DNA of 64,000 nucleotides, from the NCBI GenBank assembly GCA_016584305.1, contig JACEEZ010005865.1, forward strand, positions 1-64,000, written 5' to 3'. Shown here one piece after another: positions 48,548 through 60,530 of this stretch. Numbering within the stretch: the stretch's first letter is position 1; every line of letters starts with the position of its first letter. The DNA is from Chionoecetes opilio. Lineage: Eukaryota; Arthropoda; Malacostraca; Decapoda; Majidae. The notes under the pieces were generated by a model. The model was given only the letters and a program-made list of their open reading frames with translations. It made no database searches and was not told the DNA's origin. The position numbers were made by a program, and so were the translations under genes.

Positions 48548-49082
48548 CTAGAAGCTGGGCCACTATTGAAATACATTTGTATTTAAATGACGTATTTAAA
48601 TACATTTATGTATCCTAGAACTGTGGTTTATAAATACATTGGTTTTAATTATTTAAATCATATTTAAATACTTTAATGAGTATTTAAGATACATTGTATG
48701 CAAATATTCATAATATAAATGTAAATACCTTTTTTTATCAATTACTTTGGCCATAAACCCGCCCAACTATCGGGAAACCCTGATGTACAGTGAACCAGTG
48801 TTTCCACTTGCAGGAAATTTCCTTATCTTAAGGAAATTTAGCCTAGAAGGAAATTTCCAAGAAACGCCAAAATCTAAGGAAATCCTAAGACTCCCGTATT
48901 TGTGTTGTATTTAAAATGTATTTACAAATGTATTAAATGCAATTGATTTATGGTAGTTATTTTGTATTTAAATACATTCTTATTCGTAAAATGTATTTAC
49001 GTATCGGTATTTAATACATTTCTCCCTTGTATTTAGTATTTAGTATTTAATACATTCACTGTATTTAGTGCCCAGCTCTGGA
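48548..49082. mobile_element. hAT-like non-autonomous element with internal AAATACATT repeats
   Basis: The right end TAGTGCCCAGCTCTGG is the reverse of a typical hAT terminus (CAGAGCTGGGCACTA), and the left end GAAGCTGGGCCACT is a degraded partner. The interior is dominated by forward and inverted TATTTAAATACATT motifs with a short GGAAATTTCC-rich insert at about 48,800-48,890. No transposase is present. A clean 8-bp target duplication is not visible. Confidence 0.6.
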
Positions 49083-49101
49083 CCGTGCTTAGGCTCCAAC
49101 G

Positions 49102-49105
<4 letters not shown>

Positions 49106-49135
<30 letters not shown>

Positions 49136-49255
49136 CAAACACACACACACACCAAAACACAACACACACGCACACACACACACCACACACCCACACACAC
49201 ACACACACACACCACACACACCACACACCACACACACACACACACACCACACATA
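49106..49255. repeat. (CA)n microsatellite
   Basis: About 150 bp of CA with CAA, CCA and CGCA interruptions. Open frames across it are artefacts. Confidence 0.95.
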
Positions 49256-49652
49256 AATTCTTCCGTACCAAAAATACCTTATATACTGGTAAAACAGGGT
49301 TAAAGGGTGGGCGAACCGGATTGGAGGGAAGAAATTAAAGGGGGAGAGAAGAACAGTATGCCGGGGCCTTGACACATGAACAGCAAGGTAATACAGGTTT
49401 ACAGAGAAACCCCTTCCCCCCCCTGCCGCTTCCCCAAACCGTGGGGCCTCCCCCGCCAAGCCCCACCGCCGTTGGGGCCGGAACCCGTGAACGGCCACGC
49501 TTACACAGCCAGCACCAATTGAGGTTTGCTTTTCCCACGAACAAGGTTTTTGGCAGCGGCCGAAAACCCCAGCCGAACAATCGAATTTTGGCCGGGATAA
49601 CCGCCAATTACAATACCCTCGACTATTTATATTCCCTTTGTTTTGTAAAAAT
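49256..49652. other. No gene seen; rough texture resumes
   Basis: Homopolymer-rich sequence; frames of 90-150 codons here run into the CA tract or are unsupported. Confidence 0.45.
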
Positions 49653-50206
49653 TCTAATATCTAATTAGGATAGCCGTGGTGTCCCCTGTTTGTGTATGTC
49701 CTGTTGGGTGTTCTGTTTTGGGTACCCGAAAACCTGAAAATTCCATTGTTTTGATGAAGTAGGCTAAAAAAATTGGCAACTAATCTAGGTGGTAAGCGTC
49801 TTTTGGTCCCGGGGTCCCACCGAATTTGTCCTTTTTGAAGGGGGATTTGGGCTAAAAACACTTTTAGGAAAAGGTATTAGATTTTTACAGGAAATTCCTG
49901 GCGGGGTAACGTCCCCCCTTCCCCGCTTCCCCACAACCCCGTTATCCTCATGGAACTTTTATGTGTGCAATATGTGAAGTTGTGGGGTTGGGGTTTGGTT
50001 GAATCACACGGGGAAACACAAGGGTTTTGGGAATCCACCGGAACGGTGGTCTTAACCCCGATGCATTTGTTTTTCGAAACCAGTGAACACGACAGCCGCC
50101 AACACGCCATTGGGAGTTTGCAATCACAATGTTGTACTTAATTATTATAAACTATTGTAGCTACTACAAACATCAATACATGGGCCGAAGGGCCCACCAA
50201 GCACTT
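49653..50206. mobile_element. Helentron/HINE-like repeat, copy C
   Basis: A third location of the repeat at 21,107-21,658: it opens CTAATTAGGATAGCCGTG, contains TAGGTGGTAAGCG and GGGCTAAAAACACTTTTAG, and ends CAATACATGGGCCGAAGGGC then CCACCAAGCACTTTTG. Unlike units A and B it lacks a pure GT block. Confidence 0.6.
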
Positions 50207-50519
50207 TTGTTGGCATACTAGGTGGCTTACAAGTTTCTTACTTCCTACTATATAATAATTTTTAGTTTGACCTGGCCAAAGGCAAAAAAAAAAAAGAACA
50301 AAAGCCACTTTAAAAGGACCTAGTGATAAGTGGGGGGCGAACTCTGGGGGCTCAAGGTAGTACCTCAACCCCACCCCCCCCCCCCCCCCCCATCCTTCCC
50401 CTTGCTCAAGGGGGAAACAAACAACTGCTTCGTTATGGTTAAGGAAAACCCCGATGCCTTGAGTCGGGGGTTCGAACGGAAGACTCATTATGACGTTGGA
50501 CGCTTCTTTTAAAATTCCC
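50207..50519. other. No gene seen
   Basis: Rough sequence with a C run near 50,375-50,390. A 395-codon minus-strand frame that starts further right and extends through here is a product of the adjacent GT-rich tract. Confidence 0.5.
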
Positions 50520-51130
50520 ATGAACACCTGTGTGTGTGCGTGTGGTGGGTGGGGTGGGTGGTTTGAGTTGACTCTGGGCGTTGTACTGTTTGGTGGTGTG
50601 TGGTGGGTGTGTGGTGGTGTGGTGGTTGTGGTGGTGTTGTGGGTGGGTGTTTGTGTGGGTTGAAGTGGAGTGGGAGGTGGAGTGAGGTGGAGTGAGTGCG
50701 TTGAGGTGATTAGGTGCAGGTTGGAGTGATTGAGTGGAGTTGAGTGAGTGACTGGGGGAGTTGAGTTTGGGAAGTGTTGGTTTGTTTGGTTGTTGTGGTG
50801 GTGTGTGTTGTGGGGTGGTGGTGGTGTGTTGTGTGAAAGGGAAGTGAGTGTGGGTGTGTGTGGGGGTGGGGGTGTGGGGTGTTGTGTGGTTGTGTGTTGT
50901 GTGGTGGGTGTGTGGGGTGTGGTGGGTTGTGGTGTGGGTGTGTGGGGGTGGTTGGTGTGGGTGTGAAGTGACCTGTTGTGGTTAGTAATGTTTGTGTGGT
51001 TGGTGTTGTGTGTTGTGTGTGGTGGGTGGTGTGTGGTGTTGTGTGTGTTGTTTTGTGTTGTGGTGTGTGTGTGTGGTTGTGGGGGTTTTTTGGGTTGGGT
51101 GTGTGTTGTGTGTTGTCTGTGGGGTGTGTT
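50520..51130. repeat. G/T-rich tract, GTG/GGT variant repeats (~600 bp)
   Basis: The plus strand is almost devoid of C and poor in A over about 600 bp, built from GTG, GGT, TTG and GGGTGG motifs without strict period. The minus-strand open frame (Thr/His/Pro-rich) is low complexity. Confidence 0.88.
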
Positions 51131-52009
51131 TTTTTTTTTTTGTGAACTTGAAAACTGGCCCGCTCTGTCAAATGAAAGGAAAAACGCTAAAAGCTTTTTT
51201 GTTGTGTATGTGTGGATTTTTTTTTTTTGGTGGTAGACCCGTTTAATCGAAAAACACCACACACACACCTCATTCCGTTGTAGTGGTTTTTGCATTGCCA
51301 CCGCACAAACAATCTTCCATTTCAATGTCTTACTTCATACATCCATTTTTCTAAATTCCTTACAATTCTTTCTCTCTCACGCGTAGCTAGCAAAAATCTT
51401 AATTCACAAACAACCCAAAGCGCAAACAAAACGCAACAACAAAAACATGCAAACGCTAACTTTTCAAAAGGTAACGTTTTTTTTTTTGCTGAAATTGATT
51501 CCTTCGTATGGCACGGCACACAGAACCCCCCGCCGTTTGTGTATTTGCCCTCCATGATCAATTATTGCCTTTTTTTAAAGAGAGTTTTAATGGCTTCCCA
51601 GCTTGCTATGCTGCCGGACATCGGTTAATCTGGCCCTGGACTATAACAGAGTTTTCCTAACGCCGTCAAGCCAAATCCTGAGGCCACCTAAACAATATTA
51701 AAATATTTGGGGACTTCCTTCTTTCGTCCTCGGTTTAAACTCTGCGAGGGTTCATACAAATGTAGCCCACAAACAGCGGGGAAACCTCTCCCTTCCCGGA
51801 CCACTTTTTAAAAGCCACAAAAACAACGGAAAACCTCTCCCTTAAACCGACCAATTTTTTTTCCAGGAACGAACACTTTGTTACGTGCCTTATATAGAAT
51901 ATTGAATACATAAAAGTCATGTGCCCCAGATTTCCTAACACGAGGTAGATTGACCGTTGTGTGTATGATCTAGACAAAGGAAAAAAAAAAAGGGACCAAA
52001 AAAAAAATT
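51131..52009. other. No gene supported
   Basis: Mixed rough sequence with frames up to 112 codons (51,290-51,628). No domain recognised. Confidence 0.45.
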
Positions 52010-52012
52010 TTG

Positions 52013-52045
<33 letters not shown>

Positions 52046-52065
52046 AAAAACCGCCCCCCCCCGGG

Positions 52066-52100
<35 letters not shown>

Positions 52101-52125
52101 TTCCCCCCCCCCCCCCTCCCCCCTG
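52010..52125. repeat. Poly(A) run joined to poly(C)/poly(G) runs
   Basis: About 30 A residues, then a mixture of C and G runs including more than 30 consecutive C. Such runs are unusual in animal DNA and could be a base-calling or consensus artefact. Confidence 0.85.
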
Positions 52126-52227
52126 GGGCACGTACAAATTTTATATAATTGTGGGTGGGTTGTTTATTGGGTTCCCCCCCAGACCTTTGCCCGAGGCCCC
52201 ATTTTTCACTGAGGTCTGAGGCATTAA

Positions 52228-52885
52228 CTCGCACATAGGGAGAGCCCGATTGAAATATCGATGTGTTGTGGGTGGGTGCCGTGTTCTGTCGCCGGTTGAA
52301 CTTCTCCCGAGAATGCTGACACTACAAGACTTTCCATATATGCAATCAATATACTGTCATATATGCCTCTGTGATTGGCTTGAGAAATCTGTGGCGAAAA
52401 AAAACAAAGAAAAACAACAAAACAAAACAAACCCCCGTCCCCCCAGGGAGGAACGGGCCTGCTTACGTGTCCCCCCAAGGTGGCAAGGCATCCCCTTTCG
52501 GCGACGCCCCAAGGAGTGCGCAGCAACGGAAATTGGTGGACCGCAAATTTTTTCGCCCTGCCTCATTGGGTTCCCCATTTTTAAGGTGGCCAGCTTGACT
52601 TCCTAGGAAGGCCGGTGAAACCCGTCCCCCCTTGGTGCCGCCACGTGGCCACCATGGTCGAGACTCCCCATCCCCTACAAGCTGAAGCTCAGCTCATCAG
52701 TAAGGGTCCAAGGTTTTTTTGCTGCCCCGGTAGTCTTTAAAATTGGCCCTCTTGGTATGGAGTGTGGTCAGGTCCCCGGTATATAACGATTTCCATCAAA
52801 TTAATATAAAGCTGGATCCTTCTTAAATGTACGGGCCCATTTCCTGGGTATGCAAGCTTTCCACTTTTTAAGACTTCTGTTTTAC
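52228..52885. repeat. Dispersed repeat R3, copy 2
   Basis: Partner of 46,785-47,370, same orientation, with expanded homopolymers and extra bases throughout (for example a CAAAACAAAACAAACCCCCG-type expansion near 52,412). Confidence 0.72.
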
Positions 52886-53929
52886 CTGAACTTCTTCCTT
52901 TCCTTAAACGGGAAGGGAAAGCTTACACGTCCTACCTATTTTTTTTTTTTTTTTTTTTAATGTTAACTTACTGCCGAACGGTATGTGAACGTAACGTTTT
53001 TGGTAAAGGCTCAAATCTCTTTTTCTGAAAAGAAAAATTCAACCCTTTTCGGATACTTTTAATTTTTTTTTTTCCACTTTTTGAAGTTGGCCCCCACAAA
53101 TTGTTCTTCATAATTATTATTTTATGTTCTTACTTCTGGTATTAGTAAATCTTCCCCATTAAACATCTAATATTTTTTCCGTTTCTTTTAGATTCTTTTT
53201 TCTCTTGCATTCCTTCCTTCCATTTTCATCCATTCTTTCCCAGGGCGTCCCCGTTTCTGAGGTATCGAAATCCCCTAAACCATTTATTGCATATACATTA
53301 ATGATATAAGATAATAAAAACTATTCAAATTAGGTAATTTTTTTTTTTTTACGTCCATCTTTCATGAAACTTGGACCGTAGTAAAGGTTCAGTTTTTTAT
53401 CTTTTCCTTTCTTGAAAAACAAGTATACATTCACCATAAACCCTGGCCAATGTGCTATGGTTTTGACAATCCATGCTAGCAATGTTTTTCACTATACACG
53501 CTCCCAGAACTTATCTTACTACGTACTGTCTCTGGCCCCAGTTTTCTCGTCAAAAGCCAAAGCAAGGGAACATATCTTAAACCAATATCCTGATACCAAC
53601 GCAAAAATGTTTTTTTTGATCGGCCTTCCCAAACAATCCTTTTCCCAATATATTAATTTGAACTTTTCCTTTTGGACCCCCCCAGCATTTTTTTGGGTAT
53701 CCTGCTAAAAAAAACCCCGAATGAGACTTGTTTTATTGACCACCCTTGGATAAGTTTTAAATTCGACCCTGACATTGGTTCCCGCATTGACTACATTGGA
53801 CCCATTGCTCGAAGTCTAGATGGATCATACATTTTTTTTCTTCCAGTTTGTTTTTGTTCATAAAAGGGATATTTAGATTTATTTCGCTATGTTGTTTTTT
53901 GAACAAACCACCAATAGCATACACCACCA
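52886..53929. other. No gene supported
   Basis: T-rich rough sequence. Plus frames at 53,412-53,708 and 53,672-53,863 have ordinary composition but no recognisable motif. Confidence 0.4.
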
Positions 53930-54005
53930 GAACACAAACACAAAAACACACACAAAACAACAACACACACACACACACACCACACACACCACACACACAC
54001 CCACA
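53930..54005. repeat. (CA)n microsatellite
   Basis: CA-rich tract with AAAACA interruptions, close to a long AT tract. Confidence 0.92.
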
Positions 54006-54049
54006 ACACTTATACATATATTTATACATAGATTTTTTATATTAGACCA

Positions 54050-54435
54050 TATTTTTTATATAAATATATATAAATTATATATATATATATATATATATTA
54101 TATAATATATATATATATAATATATAAATTATATATTTTATATTATATTATACTATATAATATATATTATCTATTATTTTATATATAATATATATAATAT
54201 ACTTATATATATATATATCTATTATAGTATATATTAATATAATAATATTTATATATATATATATATAATATATTATTATAATATTATATATTAGATATAT
54301 ATATATATATATATAGTATATATATATATGTATATATATATATTATATATATTATATTATAATATATTATATTATAATTATATATATTATTATATATAAT
54401 ATTTATAATAATATATTTATATATATATATATTTT
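54050..54435. repeat. (AT)n-rich tract (~385 bp)
   Basis: Almost pure A/T, mostly TATATA with TTATAA breaks. Confidence 0.94.
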
Positions 54436-54624
54436 ATTCTCTTTTGATGGTTTTGATGACCGTGTTTCTCTTGGTAGGGGGACTTTTTGGGGCTCCGGAG
54501 TTAAGTTGGCATTAAGGAACTCGAGGAACAGCCCTGCGTTTTTTGTCGTCACTCCCGGATTGTAGAAGTATGGAAGGACTTCACAGTTTTTTTTCCTCGT
54601 TTTGCATGTGATTTCCTATTAAAA

Positions 54625-54665
54625 CCAGAGGTTCCCAACTTTTTTTTGGCCTGCCCGACCGCCAT
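54625..54665. repeat. hAT-like terminal motif
   Basis: CCAGAGGTTCCCAACTTTTT resembles the CAGNGGTTCTCAAAC terminus common among hAT elements. Its partner is uncertain. Confidence 0.4.
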
Positions 54666-54784
54666 CCAAATAATTTTTTTTGGAAAGGGCTTGGCGCCCC
54701 CCCCCCTCCTTACTAAGCATTTCTGTCCCAATTCTGACACATTACAGTTATTTTTGTCCTTTTTATTGTAATCTCTCTCTTATA

Positions 54785-54925
54785 CACCAACACCACACCA
54801 CACACACCCACACACAACACCAACACACACACAACACACACAACACACACCACCACAAACCACCACACACAACCACACCAACACCACACACCACACACAA
54901 ACACCCAACACCACACACAACACAC
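54785..54925. repeat. CA/CCA-rich microsatellite
   Basis: Irregular ACACCACAC repeats over 140 bp. Confidence 0.92.
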
Positions 54926-55384
54926 CTAGTAGAGTCCGTAAGTGCCTCCGTATCCCTAACGATTCCCTTAGTATTTTAGTACCGGTAAACAATTATGAAT
55001 ATTTTTACTTAATTGATACGTAAAAAATCAAACAAAAAAGTTTGCATCCTATAAACTTTTTCCTTGCTAATAGACGCCTCGCAAAAATATCTGAAACCTA
55101 AAAGTTTAACACTTGTGGAATGTTGGATTTGTAATGCTCACAGGGTCCCCCGTGCCAGCGAGTTTGAACACAAGTAAAAGCCCCCTAACTTAATGTATAG
55201 CTACTGGCCGTTTTTGTAAAAGGCCTCTTCCATTTTTGGGTGCCCAAGTTTTTTTTGCCCAGTTCACCATCCCCTTTTCAGTTTTTTCAGGGTTTTGGGT
55301 TCAGTTTTTCCCTGTTTTACCTGGGTTCGCCGTGGTCCCAAATGGAACGCAAAAACCCCGTTTTTTCTTGTTACAAAACCTCAG
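54926..55384. other. No gene seen
   Basis: Rough sequence between the CA and GA tracts; open frames run into the GA block. Confidence 0.45.
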
Positions 55385-55525
55385 CGCGAGGAGAGAGGAG
55401 AGAGAGAATAAGAAGAGAGAGAGGAGAAAGAGGGAAAGAGAATAGGAAGAGAGTAGGAGGAAGAGAGAGAGGAAGAGAAGAGAAGAGAGGGGAGAGAGAG
55501 AGAGAAAGAAGAGGAGAGAGAGGAT
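55385..55525. repeat. (GA)n-rich tract
   Basis: About 140 bp of AGAGAG, GGAAGAG and AGGAG repeats. Confidence 0.92.
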
Positions 55526-56150
55526 ATTTAAAAGTGGCAACTCCCGCTAGCCCTGTGAATGTGAAAGGATTTCCATAATCAAGTTTTTGATCGGCTGACA
55601 GATTTTTTCCTCCTTCCCCAAGTGGGCCCCTTAATTTAGGCTGTCGACCATCCTCTCCGACCTCGTGCATGGCGAAAACCCTTCAGACATAAGAAGAAAA
55701 TAGGGCCCAAGGCCGACCATTATTGGGTTTTAATGAAGACTTGGAAAATGAACCCTGAGAATTCCAAACCCACCATGTAATGTGGGGTCAGAAGAAAATC
55801 AAGGGTTTATGCTGAAGTCCACTACGCGCGGTTGCCTCGACCCAGGTTTTTCGTGCGCATATGGGGAACGCCCCTGAATTCTTTGGTTTTTTTTTCCGTT
55901 GAACTGTTTCTAAATGTTCGCAAATGGAAGAAAGGCCCTTTAAGGTGGTGGTGGTGAAGGGGCTTGACGGAAAGGGGAAAAGGGAGGACAAGGGGGATCC
56001 AACTGGTTTTCCTCAGAAAGTCAGATTTATTAACCGTTCAATTTTTTTTTGTTGGCAAAATTTATAAACCTAAGAAATGTAAAAATCATTGGTTTTTTTG
56101 GTTTTATATTGATAATATTTATAAAGAATAAGGAAATTAATTTTATGCAA
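55526..56150. other. No gene seen
   Basis: Rough sequence without a coding signal. Confidence 0.45.
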
Positions 56151-56159
56151 TATTGGCCA

Positions 56160-56245
56160 TTTACACATTTCTAGAAATCTCGCGACCCCCTCAGAAGACC
56201 CCGCGAGAGGTTTCACGACCACCAGTTTGAGAACCCCTCACTATA
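56160..56245. repeat. hAT-like terminal inverted repeat, orphan end
   Basis: In reverse complement it reads GAGGGGTTCTCAAACTGG followed by GTCGTGAAACCTCTCGCGG and GGGGGTCGCGAGATTTC, the CAGGGGTTCTCAAAC type of hAT end with its usual GGTCGCGA subterminal block. Confidence 0.55.
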
Positions 56246-56659
56246 ACGACAATGGGACTTCTGGATTGTTCTCTTTCCCGTCTGCTTGGGGCTGTTTTTG
56301 TGGAGAGGAGTTTTTGCCGGTTTTTTTCTTGTTTTGTCATGTAATATAATTTGTTAGTTTTTTATTTCTACTATCGTGTCCTGTAGGGTTTCCACATTAC
56401 GGTTTTGCCGATTTTGTATATTATTTTTTGTTTCTTCCCCTCCTTTAAGGGCGGTGAGAAAGAAGGCCTGGGGTAACATTTTTTTTTATCATGGCTCATT
56501 TATGTGTCGCTTAGAATTTGGGCAACCAGTTCCCATATTGTCTTGGTCCTGACTGTCGATTGTTCTAATTTTCCCCTGAATCCGTTTTTGATAATGTGAG
56601 ACCTTTGAAAAGTAGAATTTTGCCTCGAATTTCCCCCTTTTGTGTAACACGAGAAAAAA
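56246..56659. other. No gene seen
   Basis: Rough T-rich sequence with no coding frame. Confidence 0.45.
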
Positions 56660-56875
56660 AAAATATATATTATATAATTTTATTATATATATTATATATA
56701 TATATGATATGTATATATATATATATATATTAGATTAATATATAATATATAATTATATATATATGTGTGGGTGGGTGTGGTGGTTGGTGGGTGGTGTGTG
56801 GTGTGGTGGTGTGGTTGCGTGTGTTGTTGTGGGTGTGTGGTGGTGCGTGGTGTGTGTTGGTGTGTTGTGGTGGGT
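56660..56875. repeat. (AT)n tract followed by GT/GGT tract
   Basis: AT repeats at 56,660-56,765 pass directly into GTG-type repeats at 56,766-56,875. Confidence 0.92.
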
Positions 56876-58879
56876 TTTTTTCTCTTTTTCATATTAATAT
56901 TCAAGTCCATTTTAGCCTTGTTCCTTCCATAAATAATCTACTTAAACTAATTATTCCTTTTTCCTGTGAAACAGCAAAGTGGTGGTTTTTTTCATAATGA
57001 TGTTTGAAAGATCAACTCAGGCCAACATAGCAAATGCGTGACCACCGTAAAAACAACCGTGCCATTTGTTCCATTTTCTTTTTTCCATTCACTGGTCCCT
57101 CTCTGTTTTTGTTTTTTCAAGCGGCCCCCAGCAACGAGTCATCGGGGGGCGTTTGTCTCGGTTTTTGACAAAAACATATATTATTCCCGAAAAGACAATG
57201 GAATCCGTAAAAATAAAAACAAATGTAAACGTCGAGAAAAAAAGAATGACATATTACTAACAATACAAATTTTGTAAAAGAAAACGAAAATACTTAACCT
57301 AAAAGAAATTAAATAATAAAATATTGACACTTTACTTATTAATTATAACAGTTTTTGTTTTCAGCCTTGTAGAAGCTTTGTTATGCACAATACCATACGG
57401 CTCGTGGGAGAAACCTGAAGTTTGGTGCGTAAAAGTGGAATAACTGGGACTGGTCATAGCCTCCTCCAAAGTTTATCATGGCAGATGATTGCCGTGGCAT
57501 TATCAGCCATGGCTTTTGTTAGATTTGGAGCGATAGACCTATGCATAAAGGCGACCGTCTGGAACACACACCCTGCCTTTACCAAACCCGCACGGAAGGC
57601 CCCGTGTTTCCCATGGGGACCCACCTAACGCCTGCCACGAAAGCATGAGGGGGCAATATATGTAACAACCTTGGTTTTTTTTGTTTGTTTTTTTTTTTTG
57701 TTTTTTTTCCTCCCCCCTGGAAAAAATGTTTGTACCGTAATTTTCCTGTAAACATGGTATGAGGGCTTGGCTGAGAGTTTTAGATAAAGAGAAAAGGAGG
57801 AGGGGCTACAAGTTACCATTACACATAACACCAAATAAACTAAACAATCAGGGTAATAAACAATATGGTTTCCCTACTTTCCGCATGCTTGGAAAAAACT
57901 AAAATAACCGAACAGAGGGTAAATTATGTGTTTTTTTTTGTTTTTTTTTCATGCTTTTATTTGTACTTTTTTTTTTGTGAGATAAACATTCCATTTTTTC
58001 TTCCCTATCGAACCATAAGTAGTGATAATCCATGATGACCAATACACGTGGTCAAAAAAAAAAGAAAAAAAGTTGCTGGCATGGGAATTTTAGAAACAGT
58101 TTTTTTTTGTTTTTTTATAACTAATTTTGAACGGGTGGCTGAAATTCAAATCTGATCTTATATTTTTTTCTCTAATCAACCATCCGGTTTTTTTTTGCGC
58201 ATTAATAAGTAATATATTTTCCCATTTTTTTCTGATTTTCAAAAAAACATTATCCTTCTATTGAGTAATTGGGGTAGCAAAAGGCCGGATTAGCTGTGGT
58301 TTTATTTTTAATTTCAGTCCTCCCCAAGAAACTGAGAATTCTTTCCCGTTTTTTTCTTTTTGAACATTGCATAACATTCCCCAATTTCTTTTATAATACG
58401 CAAGTAAGTCAAACCACACATTGTTTGTCAACTTTTGGCACACAAATCGTCCCCCCCCGCAGGTAATGTTTTTATTTATTGAAATTTTTTACATTTAATT
58501 CTTTGAGTTTAATTTTTAATTTTATTTCTCTGTTGTTTTGTTGTTTTCTTTTTTTTGTGAACAATGGCCCAATAAGGTTTGGAGGTGTTTGGGTCAGCCA
58601 ATATCAAGGACCAACCTCCCCCTTTTCTTTTTATTTGTCCGCAATTTTGGTGTTTGCTGCTCCTACCAATGGCCCTCTAACATCCACAGAAAGAAATGCC
58701 TCCAATGATTCTAAATTATTTTTTTGCCTACATCCTGTGGGACTTTAACTTTGAGACCTCAGAGGCCGCAAACATTACTGGACTTTTGTTTTTTTAAAGA
58801 AGCGTGTTATTTTGCGGTCTTTCCACAAGTAACACTTTGGAGACCAAGGTACAGCAATTTGGGCCGCTCACAGAGTTTG
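56876..58879. other. No gene supported
   Basis: Long T-rich rough region. Frames at 57,038-57,277, 57,422-57,628 and 58,479-58,748 lack motifs. The last part may be the eroded N-terminal end of the following pseudogene. Confidence 0.4.
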
Positions 58880-60530
58880 TGCAAAACATGTTTGTGAGAA
58901 ACTTTTTTTGAAAGATCATGGTCTCAAGGAAAATAAGGCTAACTTAATTTTGGGAGTGCCCTATGGTTTGGAAGAGAAACCAGGCCAGTCATTTTATGAC
59001 CTGCCTTTATTCTGGGCCTTTGGGTCAAATGTAAAAGGTTTTCAAATAAGGAAAAAAACAAGAAATATTTTGCCAATTACCCAAGTATCCTTTCACGCTA
59101 TTTGGAACCTTTTTACCCATATGGAAAGACAATACCTGTACCAATATTTACTGAGGGCTTGAAAAAATGTGAAACAATCCTTCTGCTCACCTGCCTCCCC
59201 CTTGATTAAAGAAAGACACTACAGAATATTTTTTTCAGGCCATCGATGAATATTGGTGGACAAACCAATTCTGTTTTAACTCAAGTCCTTGCTTTTGAAA
59301 TGATTTTGGTTTAGAGATTCTTTATCTACCAAAAAGATCCCTGCTGAACGTTTTTTGTCCCTTCAAGAAAACTGCAAGAGAATGAAATGCTTGGAAAACC
59401 CGCCCACATGTTGTCCCCCAATTTTTATAACTAACAGGTGAAATCAGAACTGCGGTAAGACTTTCCGTTTCAGATGGCTCAGCTTTTGGTCTTTGAGCTT
59501 GTGTAGAGGGCTAACTTCGTTTTATGGGACTTGCCTTAGCATAATGATTTCCAAGGGCTTTGGAGGCTTTTTAATTTGTCATTCCAAGAAGTTTTTTGAA
59601 TGTGTCTGTTTAGCCCATGGACTAGTTTATGGCCCTTCTGTACCCAATATGTCCCCATTTCTGTAAAACCTTGAAGATATATAACAACATCAAGAATTGT
59701 CCTAGAAGGTTCATAATCATGTTTTCATGGGTGGGTTTTAATTTTTGTGTCGCATTTTGAAATGGTGTTTTTTAAACTTTTCTTTTTTAGGTCAGCCAAG
59801 GAGGTAACACAAATACCCCCTTTTTTCTGGTTTTACTGGGACAGTAAAGAGCTCAGCCAGAGGATTGGGGTGAAAAAAAGAATGCTCAGCGGCCAGAGTT
59901 TTTTTTTTTGGCCAAAATCTGCGATAAGAATGTCATCAATGGATCATCGAGTGGATAGGAAGAAAGAAAAATTGTTTCCTTTCCTCCCTTTGCACATAAA
60001 CTGTTGGATTGATGAAAAGCAGTTTTTTCCGTCAAAGCTCTTTGAATCACAGTGGAGAATGCTTTCAGCTATATAAATTTTTTTCAACTTTTTTCCTGGT
60101 CAATTAGTAAAGAAAGGAAAAAGGCTGGAATATTTGATGGAACCCTCAATAAAGAACATAAATGAGAGATTCCATTTTTATCACATCCAATTGATTTAGA
60201 CAGAAGAAAGATCTTTTGGAAATGCAATTTTGTTGTGTGGGGGTGAAAGAAATTTTCTAGGGAAGTAAAAGCGAAACCAACTATGAAAGAGATTGTGAAG
60301 AGCTACTAAGGAGCCCTGCGAAGATCTTGGATGTAGAATGTATCAAGTGTGCCCCTTACTTTGTTACACAGCATTTGGACATAGTTTCCGGAGAACCTTG
60401 GGATGTGTGAGCGAGGAACAGGGAGCGTTTTTTCACAAGGACCCATTAAAATTGGGAAGAACGGTTAAAAGCAAGGCCCGGGGGGAACCTCACATATTGA
60501 ATGGCGGAATTATTGCTGAGCTTGAATGAT
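58880..60530 (+). pseudogene. Decayed gene of the same uncharacterised arthropod family, copy 2
   Basis: Pieces in shifting frames appear in the order expected for the family. Possible N-terminal block DHGLKENKANLIL (58,908 on); QGG then FFWFYWDSKELSQR (about 59,800-59,855); LPLHINCWIDEKQFF (about 59,985-60,030); IFDGT (about 60,135); FPENLG (about 60,388); CVSEEQGAFFHKD (60,404-60,442). Copy 1 keeps the N-terminal and middle parts well, this copy keeps the middle and C-terminal parts, and they overlap at the WDS block. The HF-E-EQG-FH-D ending and the WDS block are the parts I recognise best. Frames change every 100-300 bp, partly perhaps from the rough sequence texture. Confidence 0.58.

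Noticed and set aside
50138..51325. 395-codon minus-strand open frame rich in Thr, His and Pro
   Set aside because: It is the antisense reading of a GT-rich simple tract, with no domain and composition explained by the repeat.
54625..56245. Single hAT element between the two hAT-like termini
   Set aside because: Termini differ in subterminal sequence, no matching 8-bp duplication is visible, and no transposase lies between; they may belong to different elements.
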